Source of the DNA: Methanobacteriota archaeon
GTDB taxonomy: Archaea; Thermoplasmatota; Poseidoniia; Poseidoniales; Thalassarchaeaceae
NCBI GenBank assembly: GCA_002719615.1
Contig: PBHZ01000018.1
Span: 49,940 to 90,388 of the forward strand
Length of the DNA: 40,449 bases
Direction: 5' to 3'
The notes beneath the pieces are model-generated. The model was not told the DNA's origin and did not search any database. It saw only the letters and a program-made list of their open reading frames with translations. A program made the position numbers and the translations under genes. Numbering within the stretch: position 1 is the stretch's first letter; the number at the start of each line of letters is the position of its first letter. Shown piece by piece: positions 10,393 to 20,006 of this stretch.

Positions 10393-11502
10393 ATGATAAC
10401 GCCGTGCCAATCAAATATGGACTACACTACTTGTGTCATTATTCCTAGCGTAAGGAATCATGAGGAATTAGACATTGTACTTAAATGCCTGAAAAAACAG
10501 ACATATGAGGGGCAAATAGAAACAGTAGTTGTCGGCCCGACAAATGACCCTGGACAAGATGTCTGTCTAGAGAATAATATAAGATTCATAGATGATGAAG
10601 GTTCAAGAACTAGAGCAGATGCATGTAACATAGCAATCAAATCTACAACTTCAGATTTGATACTATTCACAGATGATGATGTAATTGTACCAAAAGATTG
10701 GGTAAAGAAATTAGTCTCATGGTTTGAAAATGAAGAAGTCAGCGGAGTAGGAGGTCCTAATTTTGCCCCAGTTGATGAATCAACAATGTGGCAACAAGTA
10801 ATTGATGTCGCATTCTGTAGCACAATATTCACTGCCGGAACTAATTACGGTAAAGTAGGTAAGAAAGAACTAGATGAAGTTAGCCAACTTCCTGGGGTTA
10901 ATTGCGCATACAGGCGCTCAGTTCTAGAAGAAGTGGGAGGTTTTGATGAAGGCGCCATTGGAGCAGAAGATGTAATGCTTGATTACAGAATAAGGTTAAC
11001 AGGAAAGAAATTGTGGACTGATAGAACTGCTATAATGTGGCATCGAAGAAGAGACCTATCAAGAGTTAAGAAACAAATTAGAAATTATGGACTAGTGAGA
11101 ACTTTGGCTAGTCACCAATATCCTGAATTAAGAGCACCTACGCATACAGCAGTTGCATTTTTTCCTCCAATAGTTTTGGCAGCATTTGGATTTTTTTTCT
11201 GGGGTCTAGTAAATGGAGGAATAGCGTGGCCTGATTTTTGGGATATCCGATTGTCGACAGTACCTATGGGGCTTCCGAGATTAGGAGTTCATACACTACC
11301 GACACTCATTCTGTTGTACAATCTATTAGCTTGGTATGGATCTTGGAAGGGAAACTCCCCAAGTAAAACCAAGAAAACTATCTTTTTGTCTTCAATAGCA
11401 ACTTACACATTACATTGGAACTATGGAATGGGAGTATTAACCGGCTGGATTAGAATATTAAGAGGGAAATCAGGCCTTCAGATAGATGATAGATCACGTT
11501 AA
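10393..11502 (+). CDS. Glycosyltransferase family 2 with C-terminal TM segments
   Basis: CVIIPSVRNHEELDIVLKCLKKQTYEGQIETVVV, LILFTDDDVIVPKDWV, GGFDEGAIGAEDVMLDYRIRLTG. Confidence 0.9.
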   Translation: MITPCQSNMDYTTCVIIPSVRNHEELDIVLKCLKKQTYEGQIETVVVGPTNDPGQDVCLENNIRFIDDEGSRTRADACNIAIKSTTSDLILFTDDDVIVPKDWVKKLVSWFENEEVSGVGGPNFAPVDESTMWQQVIDVAFCSTIFTAGTNYGKVGKKELDEVSQLPGVNCAYRRSVLEEVGGFDEGAIGAEDVMLDYRIRLTGKKLWTDRTAIMWHRRRDLSRVKKQIRNYGLVRTLASHQYPELRAPTHTAVAFFPPIVLAAFGFFFWGLVNGGIAWPDFWDIRLSTVPMGLPRLGVHTLPTLILLYNLLAWYGSWKGNSPSKTKKTIFLSSIATYTLHWNYGMGVLTGWIRILRGKSGLQIDDRSR

Positions 11503-12203
11503 ATTATTTTCATCTTACCGCAATTATTTCCAACCTTCCAAGATTTAGTCCTTGGTCTCCAAAATATAGCAGTAAATACTCCGATAAATAATCCGCCGAA
11601 TACTAAATTCAGCCAGCCTTCTGAAATATATCCCGTGCTTGCATTAAAATATGCCCAAACAAATGATGGAATGATACCAATAACTATTGAAATTAATAAC
11701 TCCTCAAATAATAACTTAGATTTATCAGGTGAAGAAGGTAACCTTGGAGCTAAAGTATTAAGATTTGTCTTTGGCCTTTTGACCAAGCGTAAATATTCAC
11801 ATTTCTCATCTTTAAGAATTGAATTGATTGAAGGTTTTCCAGAACTCCAAGACCGTGAAACTTTAATTAGCCAATCATCTTCTATGAATGGCCTCCCATC
11901 ACAATATTTTGACCAGTAAGAACTACGGATTCTATCAGATAATTCTTCAACTTCATTTTTTCCAGAGATCAGTTTCTTTTCCATTGCGAGAGCCCATTCT
12001 GATTCTGAGGCAACATAACAACCTTCTCCTTGTAAAGCTACATTTGCAATTTCATGATTAATCGGTAAAAAAGATATTTCAAAATTATAATCTATTTTAA
12101 CTTCATGCCTGGGTCCAATTCCTCCAAAAAGAACTGAGCGATTATCTGAACCGATGAACACTTTACCTGGTTCTACATCTACCCATTGAATTTCCAATCT
12201 CAC
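11499..12203 (-). CDS. Truncated formylglycine-generating-enzyme/sulfatase-modifying-factor-like protein with two C-terminal TM helices
   Basis: VDVEPGKVFIGSDNRS...HEVKIDYNFEISFLPINH...GEGCYVASESEWALAM follows the FGE order (GxFxMGS...HxV.l..F.I...EVT...RLPTEAEWE); C-terminal TM hairpin. Confidence 0.55.
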   Translation of the reverse strand: MRLEIQWVDVEPGKVFIGSDNRSVLFGGIGPRHEVKIDYNFEISFLPINHEIANVALQGEGCYVASESEWALAMEKKLISGKNEVEELSDRIRSSYWSKYCDGRPFIEDDWLIKVSRSWSSGKPSINSILKDEKCEYLRLVKRPKTNLNTLAPRLPSSPDKSKLLFEELLISIVIGIIPSFVWAYFNASTGYISEGWLNLVFGGLFIGVFTAIFWRPRTKSWKVGNNCGKMKII

Positions 12204-12208
12204 ACCAC

Positions 12209-14110
12209 CTAGGGTTCAATTTCTCCAGTTTGTATTGACCACTGAGAAGCATATACACTATCGTTTTCCAGTAATTCTCCATGCTTTCCTCTTTCTACAA
12301 TTGAACCATCAACCATTGATATTATTTCATCGGCATTTCTAATAGTAGCGAGTCTATGAGCTACTGCAATGGTAATTCTATTCTTCTTACCGTTGGAACC
12401 GTCAAAAAGGGACTGTTGTATCCTCTTTTCAGTTTCAGCATCTAATGCCGCACTTGCTTCATCTAAAATTAGAAGATCAGGATCATTCAATAGAGCCCTT
12501 GCCAGACTAATTCTAGCCCTCTGGCCGCCCGACAACATCACTCCTCTATCGCCAACCATTGATTCTAATCCATTTGTTAACTGAGAGATAAATTCCGATG
12601 CTCCTGCCATATCTAGAGCACTATGTATCTCTTCATCCGTAGATTCTCTCGCATAGGCAACATTTTCTTTAATAGTCCCGTAAAAAAGAAATGGGTCCTG
12701 AGACACAAAACCGATCTTAGATCTGACTGATTTTATTGAAAAATTATTGATATCAACGCCATTAATGAGAACTTGTCCGTTTTGTGGTTGATAGAATTTC
12801 TCTATTAACTTCAATATTGTACTCTTTCCAGCTCCAGTATGGCCCATAACTCCTAAAAATTCCCCAGATGAAATATCTATATTTATGTCGTTGAGAGCAT
12901 TAGACTCCGAAGATGGATAAGAGAAAAATACATTTTTGAATGATAGGCTGGTAATTGGCTCTTCAAGTGGCAATGCGTCCACCTTATCGTAAATTGAAGG
13001 TTTAAGATCTATGACTGCAAAAACTCGACGTGAAGCAGCCTCTCCTTTCTGTAGTTGATTCAGTAACATCCCTAGAATCCATAATGGCATAGTCATACGA
13101 GTAGATATCAATAAGAATGTAACAAATTGTCCAACACTTATTTGTCCAGAATTCATTAACCAACCTCCGGCTGAAACTAAGAGGCCGAATGATATTCCAG
13201 CTACTATGTGGAATCCAGGAATAAACCGATTTCTGATAAAGGCCGCTTGTATAGCTTGATCTCTATAATTACCACTCTGCCTCTCAATTCTATTTCTCTC
13301 AAAATCGCTGGCATTGTATGCTTGAACTACTGTTATGCCAGATAATACATTTTCCAATATAGCTACTATTCCGCCGGTACTTTCTCTTTGTTGACGGTAC
13401 TTTCTTTGCACTCTAGTGGAAAACCAGATGACCATAGGAACAATCATGAATAATGGTCCGAATAGAATCATACAAAGTGTAGGGGACATCCAGAAAAGAA
13501 TAAAAAAGGCAGCACTAAGAGTTGTGAATATCCTAATTATACTAGTAGTAGAATCTGAAATTATATCCTCTAATTGTGCGACGTCGGCAGATAAAACAGA
13601 CATCAAGTTACCAGTCTGCCTAGTTTCAAAGTATGATGCCTCCATATCCATCAAAGATTTTGTAGCATCCATCCGGATATCATGCTGAGCCTTGTAAGCT
13701 ATTGATTGCCAAAGTTGATTGCTTAATCCTTGAGTTATTGCAAGACAGACGAATGATGAGAAAATAAGTAAGCCAAAGCCAAGTTCTGTAGAATCAATTG
13801 GCCCTAAATTTGGTATTATATCTAGTGTAACAAAACTCTCAACTCTTGAGTCGGTAAATTGAGATTTATCAGGATTATAATAATCAGCAGCCATTCCTAT
13901 GGCAATCAAGGGAACAAGATCAAATATTCTGGCACCAATATTCGCTAGAAGGCCACCTATTGCTCTTTCCCAATATCTCGTAACATAAGGTAAAATTCTC
14001 CATATCTGCTTACCAACTATTTGCCTATCTTCACCAAGGTCAGATGCATCTTTACTTATCGATGATACTATGACGCCCTCGGCTGAGTCTGGAGAAATAC
14101 CGTTCGACAT
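12209..14110 (-). CDS. ABC transporter, ATP-binding/permease fusion (MsbA/MdlB-like exporter)
   Basis: 633 aa; TM domain then GHTGAGKST Walker A, VSQDPFLFYGTI Q-loop, LSGGQRARISLARALLNDPDLLILDEASAALD. Confidence 0.96.
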   Translation of the reverse strand: MSNGISPDSAEGVIVSSISKDASDLGEDRQIVGKQIWRILPYVTRYWERAIGGLLANIGARIFDLVPLIAIGMAADYYNPDKSQFTDSRVESFVTLDIIPNLGPIDSTELGFGLLIFSSFVCLAITQGLSNQLWQSIAYKAQHDIRMDATKSLMDMEASYFETRQTGNLMSVLSADVAQLEDIISDSTTSIIRIFTTLSAAFFILFWMSPTLCMILFGPLFMIVPMVIWFSTRVQRKYRQQRESTGGIVAILENVLSGITVVQAYNASDFERNRIERQSGNYRDQAIQAAFIRNRFIPGFHIVAGISFGLLVSAGGWLMNSGQISVGQFVTFLLISTRMTMPLWILGMLLNQLQKGEAASRRVFAVIDLKPSIYDKVDALPLEEPITSLSFKNVFFSYPSSESNALNDINIDISSGEFLGVMGHTGAGKSTILKLIEKFYQPQNGQVLINGVDINNFSIKSVRSKIGFVSQDPFLFYGTIKENVAYARESTDEEIHSALDMAGASEFISQLTNGLESMVGDRGVMLSGGQRARISLARALLNDPDLLILDEASAALDAETEKRIQQSLFDGSNGKKNRITIAVAHRLATIRNADEIISMVDGSIVERGKHGELLENDSVYASQWSIQTGEIEP

Positions 14111-14169
14111 ATTCTTTCGGAAGGACAGAAGCGTTTCAATATGTGGTAATGATATCCTGCTAATATTGG

Positions 14170-14241
14170 TGCGCCCGCCGGGATTTGAACCCAGGACATG
14201 AGGTTGGAAACCTCAGGTGATAACCCCTTCACCACAGGCGC
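14170..14241 (-). tRNA. tRNA-Gly (TCC)
   Basis: Minus strand GCGCCTGTGGTGAAGGGGTTATCACCTGAGGTTTCCAACCTCATGTCCTGGGTTCAAATCCCGGCGGGCGCA folds to a full cloverleaf; anticodon loop TTTCCAA; no encoded CCA. Confidence 0.95.
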
Positions 14242-14320
14242 GATATGACACCGAGGACATGACCTTACAAAATCAATTCGGTCACATTTATTCAAATGCT
14301 AAAGCCATCTCGGTATATCA

Positions 14321-14533
14321 ATGATGATTAGGCAAAGAGTAGGAATTTTATTGATGATAATTTTTCTTCCTATTAATGGGCCTTTAATTAGGATGATTTT
14401 AGGAGAATTAAATATCCAAATGCCCATTGGAGATTTTTATTTCTTTGCTCTTTGTATACTAATTTTTGTAATCGGAGGATTCATGACCTTCACTCCAAAA
14501 TTAAAATTCGAATCTATTAATAAATCTCTTTAG
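14321..14533 (+). CDS. Small two-TM membrane protein
   Basis: 70 aa with hydrophobic segments VGILLMIIFLPINGPLI and FYFFALCILIFVIGGFM; between tRNA and convergent TatD-like gene. Confidence 0.5.
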   Translation: MMIRQRVGILLMIIFLPINGPLIRMILGELNIQMPIGDFYFFALCILIFVIGGFMTFTPKLKFESINKSL

Positions 14534-15401
14534 GCCATTTTGAATGAATATTTTTCATAAGACTAATTATTTCATTATCTGAATAATCTAATTCCCACAT
14601 TTTCCTACATAATTCTTGTGTTCTTTTTGGTACAGTTTTAGGGCCTAGAACTGCACCAGGCCTATTCAAATCATCCAAAAAATCAGTTTCCATGCCCCAA
14701 ATTGAATCTGATTTTTCTAATGTCTTAATTATTGTCTCAATACTTCCCCTGCCTACACTAATTGATGAACTAATTCCATTCGTAAAATTTGAGTCTAAAT
14801 TGGGGGGAGCAAAATGTCTTATCACTTTCTTTTTAACCATTTTTGACTTTTTACGTAATTCTTCTATCTCAGAATATGTTTTTTTACCATTATCTTCAAC
14901 GTGTAATTGAATACTCGCCCCTTCCTCTGCAGAATTTTCCATAATCTGTAATAATAATTCATTTGCCTTATTCCATGTTTGATTATTTACTGGATAATGA
15001 GGCCTTCCAACTTCTCCAAGGCAAACCGCGTCGCCATCAGAGATATATTCTAATGCCAAATTAACTGCTTCTAGGTGTAATTCAGTAGATCTTTCATAAC
15101 CCATGGTCTTAACTTGCTTTTCCCAAGAAACAGGGTGAGGGCCTAAAGTTATTACAACATCTATTTCAAATGTATTTCTGACCTCATTACCCATATTAAT
15201 TGTATTTAGATAAGCTATTTTATAATCTTCAATTTTTCTTGGAAGATTATTAAAATCAGGTTTATGAACCAAGTTGATCGCTGTACCGCCAACATTTACA
15301 AATTCATTAATTGCATCTAGATAGCGATTTTTCCTATCTAGATGTATATGTTGATCCATTATTTCTCCATGCCAAAAACCATCTTCTAACATCTTTCTCA
15401 A
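14517..15401 (-). CDS. TatD-related metal-dependent hydrolase
   Basis: MDQHIHLDRK metal site, VVITLGPHPVSWEK, DAVCLGEVGRPHYP, IQLHVED, IWGMETDFLDD. Confidence 0.85.
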   Translation of the reverse strand: MRKMLEDGFWHGEIMDQHIHLDRKNRYLDAINEFVNVGGTAINLVHKPDFNNLPRKIEDYKIAYLNTINMGNEVRNTFEIDVVITLGPHPVSWEKQVKTMGYERSTELHLEAVNLALEYISDGDAVCLGEVGRPHYPVNNQTWNKANELLLQIMENSAEEGASIQLHVEDNGKKTYSEIEELRKKSKMVKKKVIRHFAPPNLDSNFTNGISSSISVGRGSIETIIKTLEKSDSIWGMETDFLDDLNRPGAVLGPKTVPKRTQELCRKMWELDYSDNEIISLMKNIHSKWPKEIY

Positions 15402-15925
15402 GCCAATGTTCCTTCTCTTTCAAGTAAATCTTTCCAATAACTTATCGCCAACTCAACCACTCTCCTTGATTTTTGTCCGAGGACAATTCCCTTACCGTTA
15501 CTGAATAATATTATTCGACATTCATGTCTTTTAGCATCTATTCTTAATGCATTAATATTATTATCTAGGATAACATCATTAAATCTGTCATTTGCCAATT
15601 CGAGTAAAACCGCCCTGCCCAATGAAAATTCTACTAATAATTCTCCTGTTTCAGATTTTATTCCTTCATCAGACATACCAATACTAAGAAGAAATCTTTG
15701 TGTAACTAATTTAGCAACCTCCAGTCTTGAGATATTATGAATAATTATTGATCCATTTTTATCTATAATTAATGTTGATTTTGGGTTTTCATTAACAATT
15801 ATCGAATATTCTCCATCCTTAATCCCTCCTGCTAAATTTACTGCATCTTCATGCTTGACAGGCTCAGAAGGTGTAAATCTGAAGGTTTGTGTTTGTACCT
15901 TTAAAAAGTTAGATTCTCCTTCCAT
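15398..15925 (-). CDS. Divergent TBP-fold (TATA-binding-protein-like) protein
   Basis: Two repeats resembling TBP halves: STLIIDKNGSIIIHNISRLEVAKLVTQRFLLSIG and NALRIDAKRHECRIILFSNGKGIVLGQKSRRVVELAISYWKDLLEREG (cf. LIFSSGKMVVTGAKSEEEA). Confidence 0.55.
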   Translation of the reverse strand: MEGESNFLKVQTQTFRFTPSEPVKHEDAVNLAGGIKDGEYSIIVNENPKSTLIIDKNGSIIIHNISRLEVAKLVTQRFLLSIGMSDEGIKSETGELLVEFSLGRAVLLELANDRFNDVILDNNINALRIDAKRHECRIILFSNGKGIVLGQKSRRVVELAISYWKDLLEREGTLA

Positions 15926-15929
15926 CTTT

Positions 15930-16739
15930 TCATCCTCTTTCTATCTTTTCTACTCTAACACTTTTATTTAATGAATCATATAATTGTTCAAGGTACGCTT
16001 GGTGGACGGGTACTAATAATGTGACGTCGGAATCATTACTTTCATTTAGTCTTCTATCTCTTAAATCATGCAGCGCACCCTTTATTCTTGCTGCAAATCT
16101 TTGATCACGTTCTTCAATCAACTCTTCAGTAAGGACTCTTTGTTCTTCGATCCACCATGATGCACCAGCAGCTGCAGCGGCACCTAAATCCGAATTCACT
16201 TTTTCAGAAATCTCCACTTTTTTTGAAGCCTTTAGACGATTTTTTACGTATCTTCTAGATGTACTTATAGTCTTCAAAAGATTAATTAATTTTACTTGAT
16301 TATCTGCATATTTTGAATACCATGCTTCCCAGTTTTTATCAGTTATTTCTGGTATTATAGTATAAATCGGCTTCCCGCCAGTATTTTCAGCATGCTTCAA
16401 TAATCTAATTGGCTCAGGGTCTGGAATACTTGGGCCATTAACATCCAAATTCTGGATATCTCTTAACAGTAAACTCATAGCTCCCCCCGATGCCATAACA
16501 GCATCCACATTGATTCCTGGACTTTTAATTTCATCCTTATGTTCTTGTTTTAATATTGTTATATCATCTTTAGAATATAATAGTGCCAAACCATCCCATT
16601 TCTTATATCTTAGAGAATTAGGCATAACTACACATGGAAGGTGTGGCCAAATCACTATCTTTCCTCCTTCTGGATCTTGATAAATGAGAGATTCCCACTT
16701 CAGACAGGGCAGTTCCATAACTCTGCGAAGGGTTATCAT
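15930..16739 (-). CDS. TraB/PrgY-like domain protein (divergent)
   Basis: C-terminal LIEERDQRFAARIKGALHDLRD...VTLLVPVHQAYLEQLYDSL resembles TraB-family ERD..MA..I...VVG.GH..G. ORF extends to 16889 but overlaps the divergent thioesterase; internal starts at 16739 or 16718 are more likely. Confidence 0.45.
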   Translation of the reverse strand: MITLRRVMELPCLKWESLIYQDPEGGKIVIWPHLPCVVMPNSLRYKKWDGLALLYSKDDITILKQEHKDEIKSPGINVDAVMASGGAMSLLLRDIQNLDVNGPSIPDPEPIRLLKHAENTGGKPIYTIIPEITDKNWEAWYSKYADNQVKLINLLKTISTSRRYVKNRLKASKKVEISEKVNSDLGAAAAAGASWWIEEQRVLTEELIEERDQRFAARIKGALHDLRDRRLNESNDSDVTLLVPVHQAYLEQLYDSLNKSVRVEKIERG

Positions 16740-16829
16740 GATACAACTATACCTATCAAAACACTCATAATTGACAAATTTAGATGTAGCATTCAAGGAT
16801 GATGACTTATCATCAGGGTTCGATAGTAC

Positions 16830-17279
16830 ATGGAGGCACCTTACTCTCTCGAACCCGTTGTAATCTTGAATGAAGTTTTTCCAGGTCATACTAATGCACT
16901 AAATACACTATTTGGAGGCCACTTAATTAGCATCATGGATACTAGTGCTGGAATGGTTGCTTCGAAATTTGCACATCGCGAATTTGTAACTATCTCAATA
17001 GACGCACTTAAATTCCGTAAGCCAGCATTCCAAGGCGATATTATTAGAACAACTGCCAAGGTTGTTTGGACTTCACCTCGTACTGCGGGGATACATGTTA
17101 CTTCTTGTCGAATGTCCAGGTCAGAGTGGGAAGGCGATGAAATTTGCTCTGGGTTCTTTTTTATGGTGGCTATTGATGAATCTATGAATCCAATAAATAT
17201 ACCCCAATTCGAACCAATATCAATTGAAGAGAAAGAATTATGGAATCAAGCCCAATCTGCCAGAGATGCTATGAAATAG
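16830..17279 (+). CDS. Acyl-CoA thioesterase, hotdog fold (YciA/BACH-like)
   Basis: VFPGHTNALNTLFGGHLISIMDTSAGMVASKFAHREFVTISIDALKFRKPAFQGD. Confidence 0.92.
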   Translation: MEAPYSLEPVVILNEVFPGHTNALNTLFGGHLISIMDTSAGMVASKFAHREFVTISIDALKFRKPAFQGDIIRTTAKVVWTSPRTAGIHVTSCRMSRSEWEGDEICSGFFFMVAIDESMNPINIPQFEPISIEEKELWNQAQSARDAMK

Positions 17280-17327
17280 GTTCATAATGACCATTCATTT
17301 CAACAACCTAATCATTGTCGGATTCTT

Positions 17328-18311
17328 ATGCCTGTTCTCAATGTTGCATTTATAGGCTCAGAAGACTTCGCGAGAAAATTAGCAAAAAAAGGTGATACAA
17401 GGGACATAGAATCCTACGTTTTTAAAGAAGGATCAGGTAGTAAAGCCCGAACTATATCTCTTCTGAGGCCACTTAAATATCCCGATAGCATAAGACCATT
17501 GCTATCGGTATTGAATGTTTCTAAAGTTGGGGTGATAGAGATATCGGCATTAGATTCTTCACTAGGAGAAATTTTAGTCTCATTCGCTAGTGCTGGAATA
17601 GAAAAAGGGATTGCGATAATCAATCCGGAAGAAGGAAATTGGATAGATGTAGAGCAAATAGAACTCATTTTCTCTCAATTAAAACTCGACTGGAAAATAT
17701 ATCAATCTATGCCAGAAAATCATGAAATTAGAGAATTGCTATTTGACATGATGGATCAAACAGATATAATTGGAACATCACTTATATTACCTGTAGATCA
17801 ACATTTTGTAGTTCAAGGAATTGGATTAGTAGGAATTGGCTATGTCCAATCTGGACAAATTAAAAAACACGATACCATAGAAGTAATTTCATTAGGCGAG
17901 AAGGGAATTGTCAGAAGTTTGCAAGTAATGGATGAAGACGTTGAAGTAGCACATTCTGGAGATAGAGTTGGAGTAGCAATTAGAAATCTACGTGAAGAAG
18001 CATTGCATAAAGGGTGTATTATAGTTCACCCAAATTCCGAAGTAGTTGTGAAACACAATATTTCTTCCTTTATTTTGAATAAAGCACCTTTCCAGAAAAA
18101 AATAATAAAAAAAGATGATATCATTCATGTATCTGCAGATATGCAATTCGTTGTTGGCCGAGTTACAAGTATTTCTGAAAACAATATTAAAATTAAATGG
18201 GAAAATCCATTATGGGTAAGATCTGAACAAAATAATCAAATTATTTTGGCTCAATTAGATGCAAAACCTATGAGGATTATCGGGACTGCAAAAAGTATGG
18301 TGCCCGAATAA
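17328..18311 (+). CDS. EF-Tu/SelB-like protein with degenerate, non-canonical G domain
   Basis: LILPVDQHFVVQGIGLVGIGYVQSGQIKKHDTIEVI..GEKGIVRSLQVMDEDVEVAHSGDRVGVAIRNL is a clear EF-Tu domain II. The N-terminal start LNVAFIGSEDFARKLAKKGDTRDI lacks GxxxxGK[ST]. Confidence 0.8.
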   Translation: MPVLNVAFIGSEDFARKLAKKGDTRDIESYVFKEGSGSKARTISLLRPLKYPDSIRPLLSVLNVSKVGVIEISALDSSLGEILVSFASAGIEKGIAIINPEEGNWIDVEQIELIFSQLKLDWKIYQSMPENHEIRELLFDMMDQTDIIGTSLILPVDQHFVVQGIGLVGIGYVQSGQIKKHDTIEVISLGEKGIVRSLQVMDEDVEVAHSGDRVGVAIRNLREEALHKGCIIVHPNSEVVVKHNISSFILNKAPFQKKIIKKDDIIHVSADMQFVVGRVTSISENNIKIKWENPLWVRSEQNNQIILAQLDAKPMRIIGTAKSMVPE

Positions 18312-18392
18312 TATTTTTTATACATAAATCTAAATCTTAACATCTATGACTACATTCATTTTATACCATATGAACTAGTCTGCCATAACTGG

Positions 18393-20006
18393 ATGTATTC
18401 AGCTGGGCTAAATAGCCCAACTGGGGAGGGGGAAACCGAACTACTCGGTAATCTTTCTCTTGTTGGGGTGAAGGGGTCGTTTTGCGCAATACTATCCGAC
18501 CGTGAATTGACTCTTGAAAGGAGTGACGGTAAAGGTTTGCGACTTTCTTTAGCAGCAGTTAATAGAACTAGACATCTAACAATTCCGCTTTTACCTAATG
18601 GCCTAGTTCCAATAGGAATTATTGCTATAATACTTGGTCTATCAACTATATCTTTTCCATATGGACTAATTCCAATATCATTGGGTTTTCTTGCCATCTC
18701 GTTTAATATTTTTTCGCGATATCCAATAATTTCTATTGATACCAATTCAGGCGATAGGCACTTAATCGCCGGGAGCGAAGGTTCGTTACTAAGGTTAGCA
18801 ACCATGATTTCTAGATTAATACATGGCAGTAGTATGGTTGAGGCTAGAATAGGGTTAGAAAACCTGGAAAAAGAAATGCCGATATTTCCTGCATTTACTC
18901 ATGCCGGAGGAAACTTTACCAAACATAGTAATAAGTTATTAATGAACAATAATAAAATACCAGAATTTTCTTCAGATATAAGAGAAAACACAATTCAAAA
19001 ATCATACTCTCTTAATAATACGGATGAAAATTTAGAAAGAGAAGAAGTTAACTTCAATGGTATTCCTGTGGATGATACACTATCGGATGAAAAAATTTCA
19101 CCAAAATCTGCTTATGAAAGTGCGTGGAATACTCCTCCTCCGCCATGGTATAAAGAAAAGCAGAGGACACATGAAAATAATGAAGATTTAACATTGAGTA
19201 TCGATAAAAATGAAAATAGGATGGATTCTGTATTGTCTGAGGCGGCTGGACAATTAGAAATGTTTGGAGAAGGACTAGATATGTTTGGACAAGGTGGTTT
19301 ATTTGACCAAAGTTTAGATTCTCATAATGGCGATACATTTCCTACTAAAGATATTGAAAATAAACATAATGTTGAAAATAAGCCGATTCAAATATCAAGT
19401 TCTCAAATGATGAAAAAAGCATATGAGACTTACGGTTCTCCAGATTTTGAGTATGAAAGGTCATATGAATTGCCCCGTCCAAATGAAGAGGCAGTAAGGG
19501 AGGAGTGTAAAACTGGAATTGTACAAGAAGCAAGAGCTAAACAAGAAATCAAAGGTAGGAATAGGGAATTACAATATTCCTACGAGTCGACAAATTTAGA
19601 TAGTTATCCTTCATTAAAAAAATATGCAAACCAAGGAAATAATCATTTTTTCACAATCAAAAATAATCCAAATAGTATTTCTTCATCTTTACTGAATAGA
19701 TTATTCAGACCATCATCTATTTCTTTTAAGAAAACACAATCAGATAGTCCGTCTGATAATAGATTCCAAACATCTCAACATCTGAGGTTGAGAAGTGATC
19801 AAGAACATCAGTCTAGTACTATTTCTCGCTCCAGAAGAAGAAATAAAAATATTGAAAATGATGATGCAATGAAAATTATAGATATGATAGTTTCCGGAGT
19901 CTCTAATGATGAGAAAAATCAAAGAAGATTAAATTTTAAAAATATGAGAAAGACGACTAATTCTTCTGAAAATAATAAATTACTAGGTATAAGAAAATTA
20001 GGCTAA
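18393..20006 (+). CDS. Uncharacterised membrane-anchored protein with long low-complexity polar C-terminus
   Basis: 537 aa; N-terminal beta-rich domain, TM hairpin (LPNGLVPIGIIAIILGLSTISFPYGLIPISLGFLAISFNIF), then ~370 aa rich in N/S/E/K. Confidence 0.65.
   Translation: MYSAGLNSPTGEGETELLGNLSLVGVKGSFCAILSDRELTLERSDGKGLRLSLAAVNRTRHLTIPLLPNGLVPIGIIAIILGLSTISFPYGLIPISLGFLAISFNIFSRYPIISIDTNSGDRHLIAGSEGSLLRLATMISRLIHGSSMVEARIGLENLEKEMPIFPAFTHAGGNFTKHSNKLLMNNNKIPEFSSDIRENTIQKSYSLNNTDENLEREEVNFNGIPVDDTLSDEKISPKSAYESAWNTPPPPWYKEKQRTHENNEDLTLSIDKNENRMDSVLSEAAGQLEMFGEGLDMFGQGGLFDQSLDSHNGDTFPTKDIENKHNVENKPIQISSSQMMKKAYETYGSPDFEYERSYELPRPNEEAVREECKTGIVQEARAKQEIKGRNRELQYSYESTNLDSYPSLKKYANQGNNHFFTIKNNPNSISSSLLNRLFRPSSISFKKTQSDSPSDNRFQTSQHLRLRSDQEHQSSTISRSRRRNKNIENDDAMKIIDMIVSGVSNDEKNQRRLNFKNMRKTTNSSENNKLLGIRKLG

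Noticed and set aside
14068-14295. 75-aa minus-strand ORF
   Set aside because: Runs straight through the tRNA-Gly gene; spurious.
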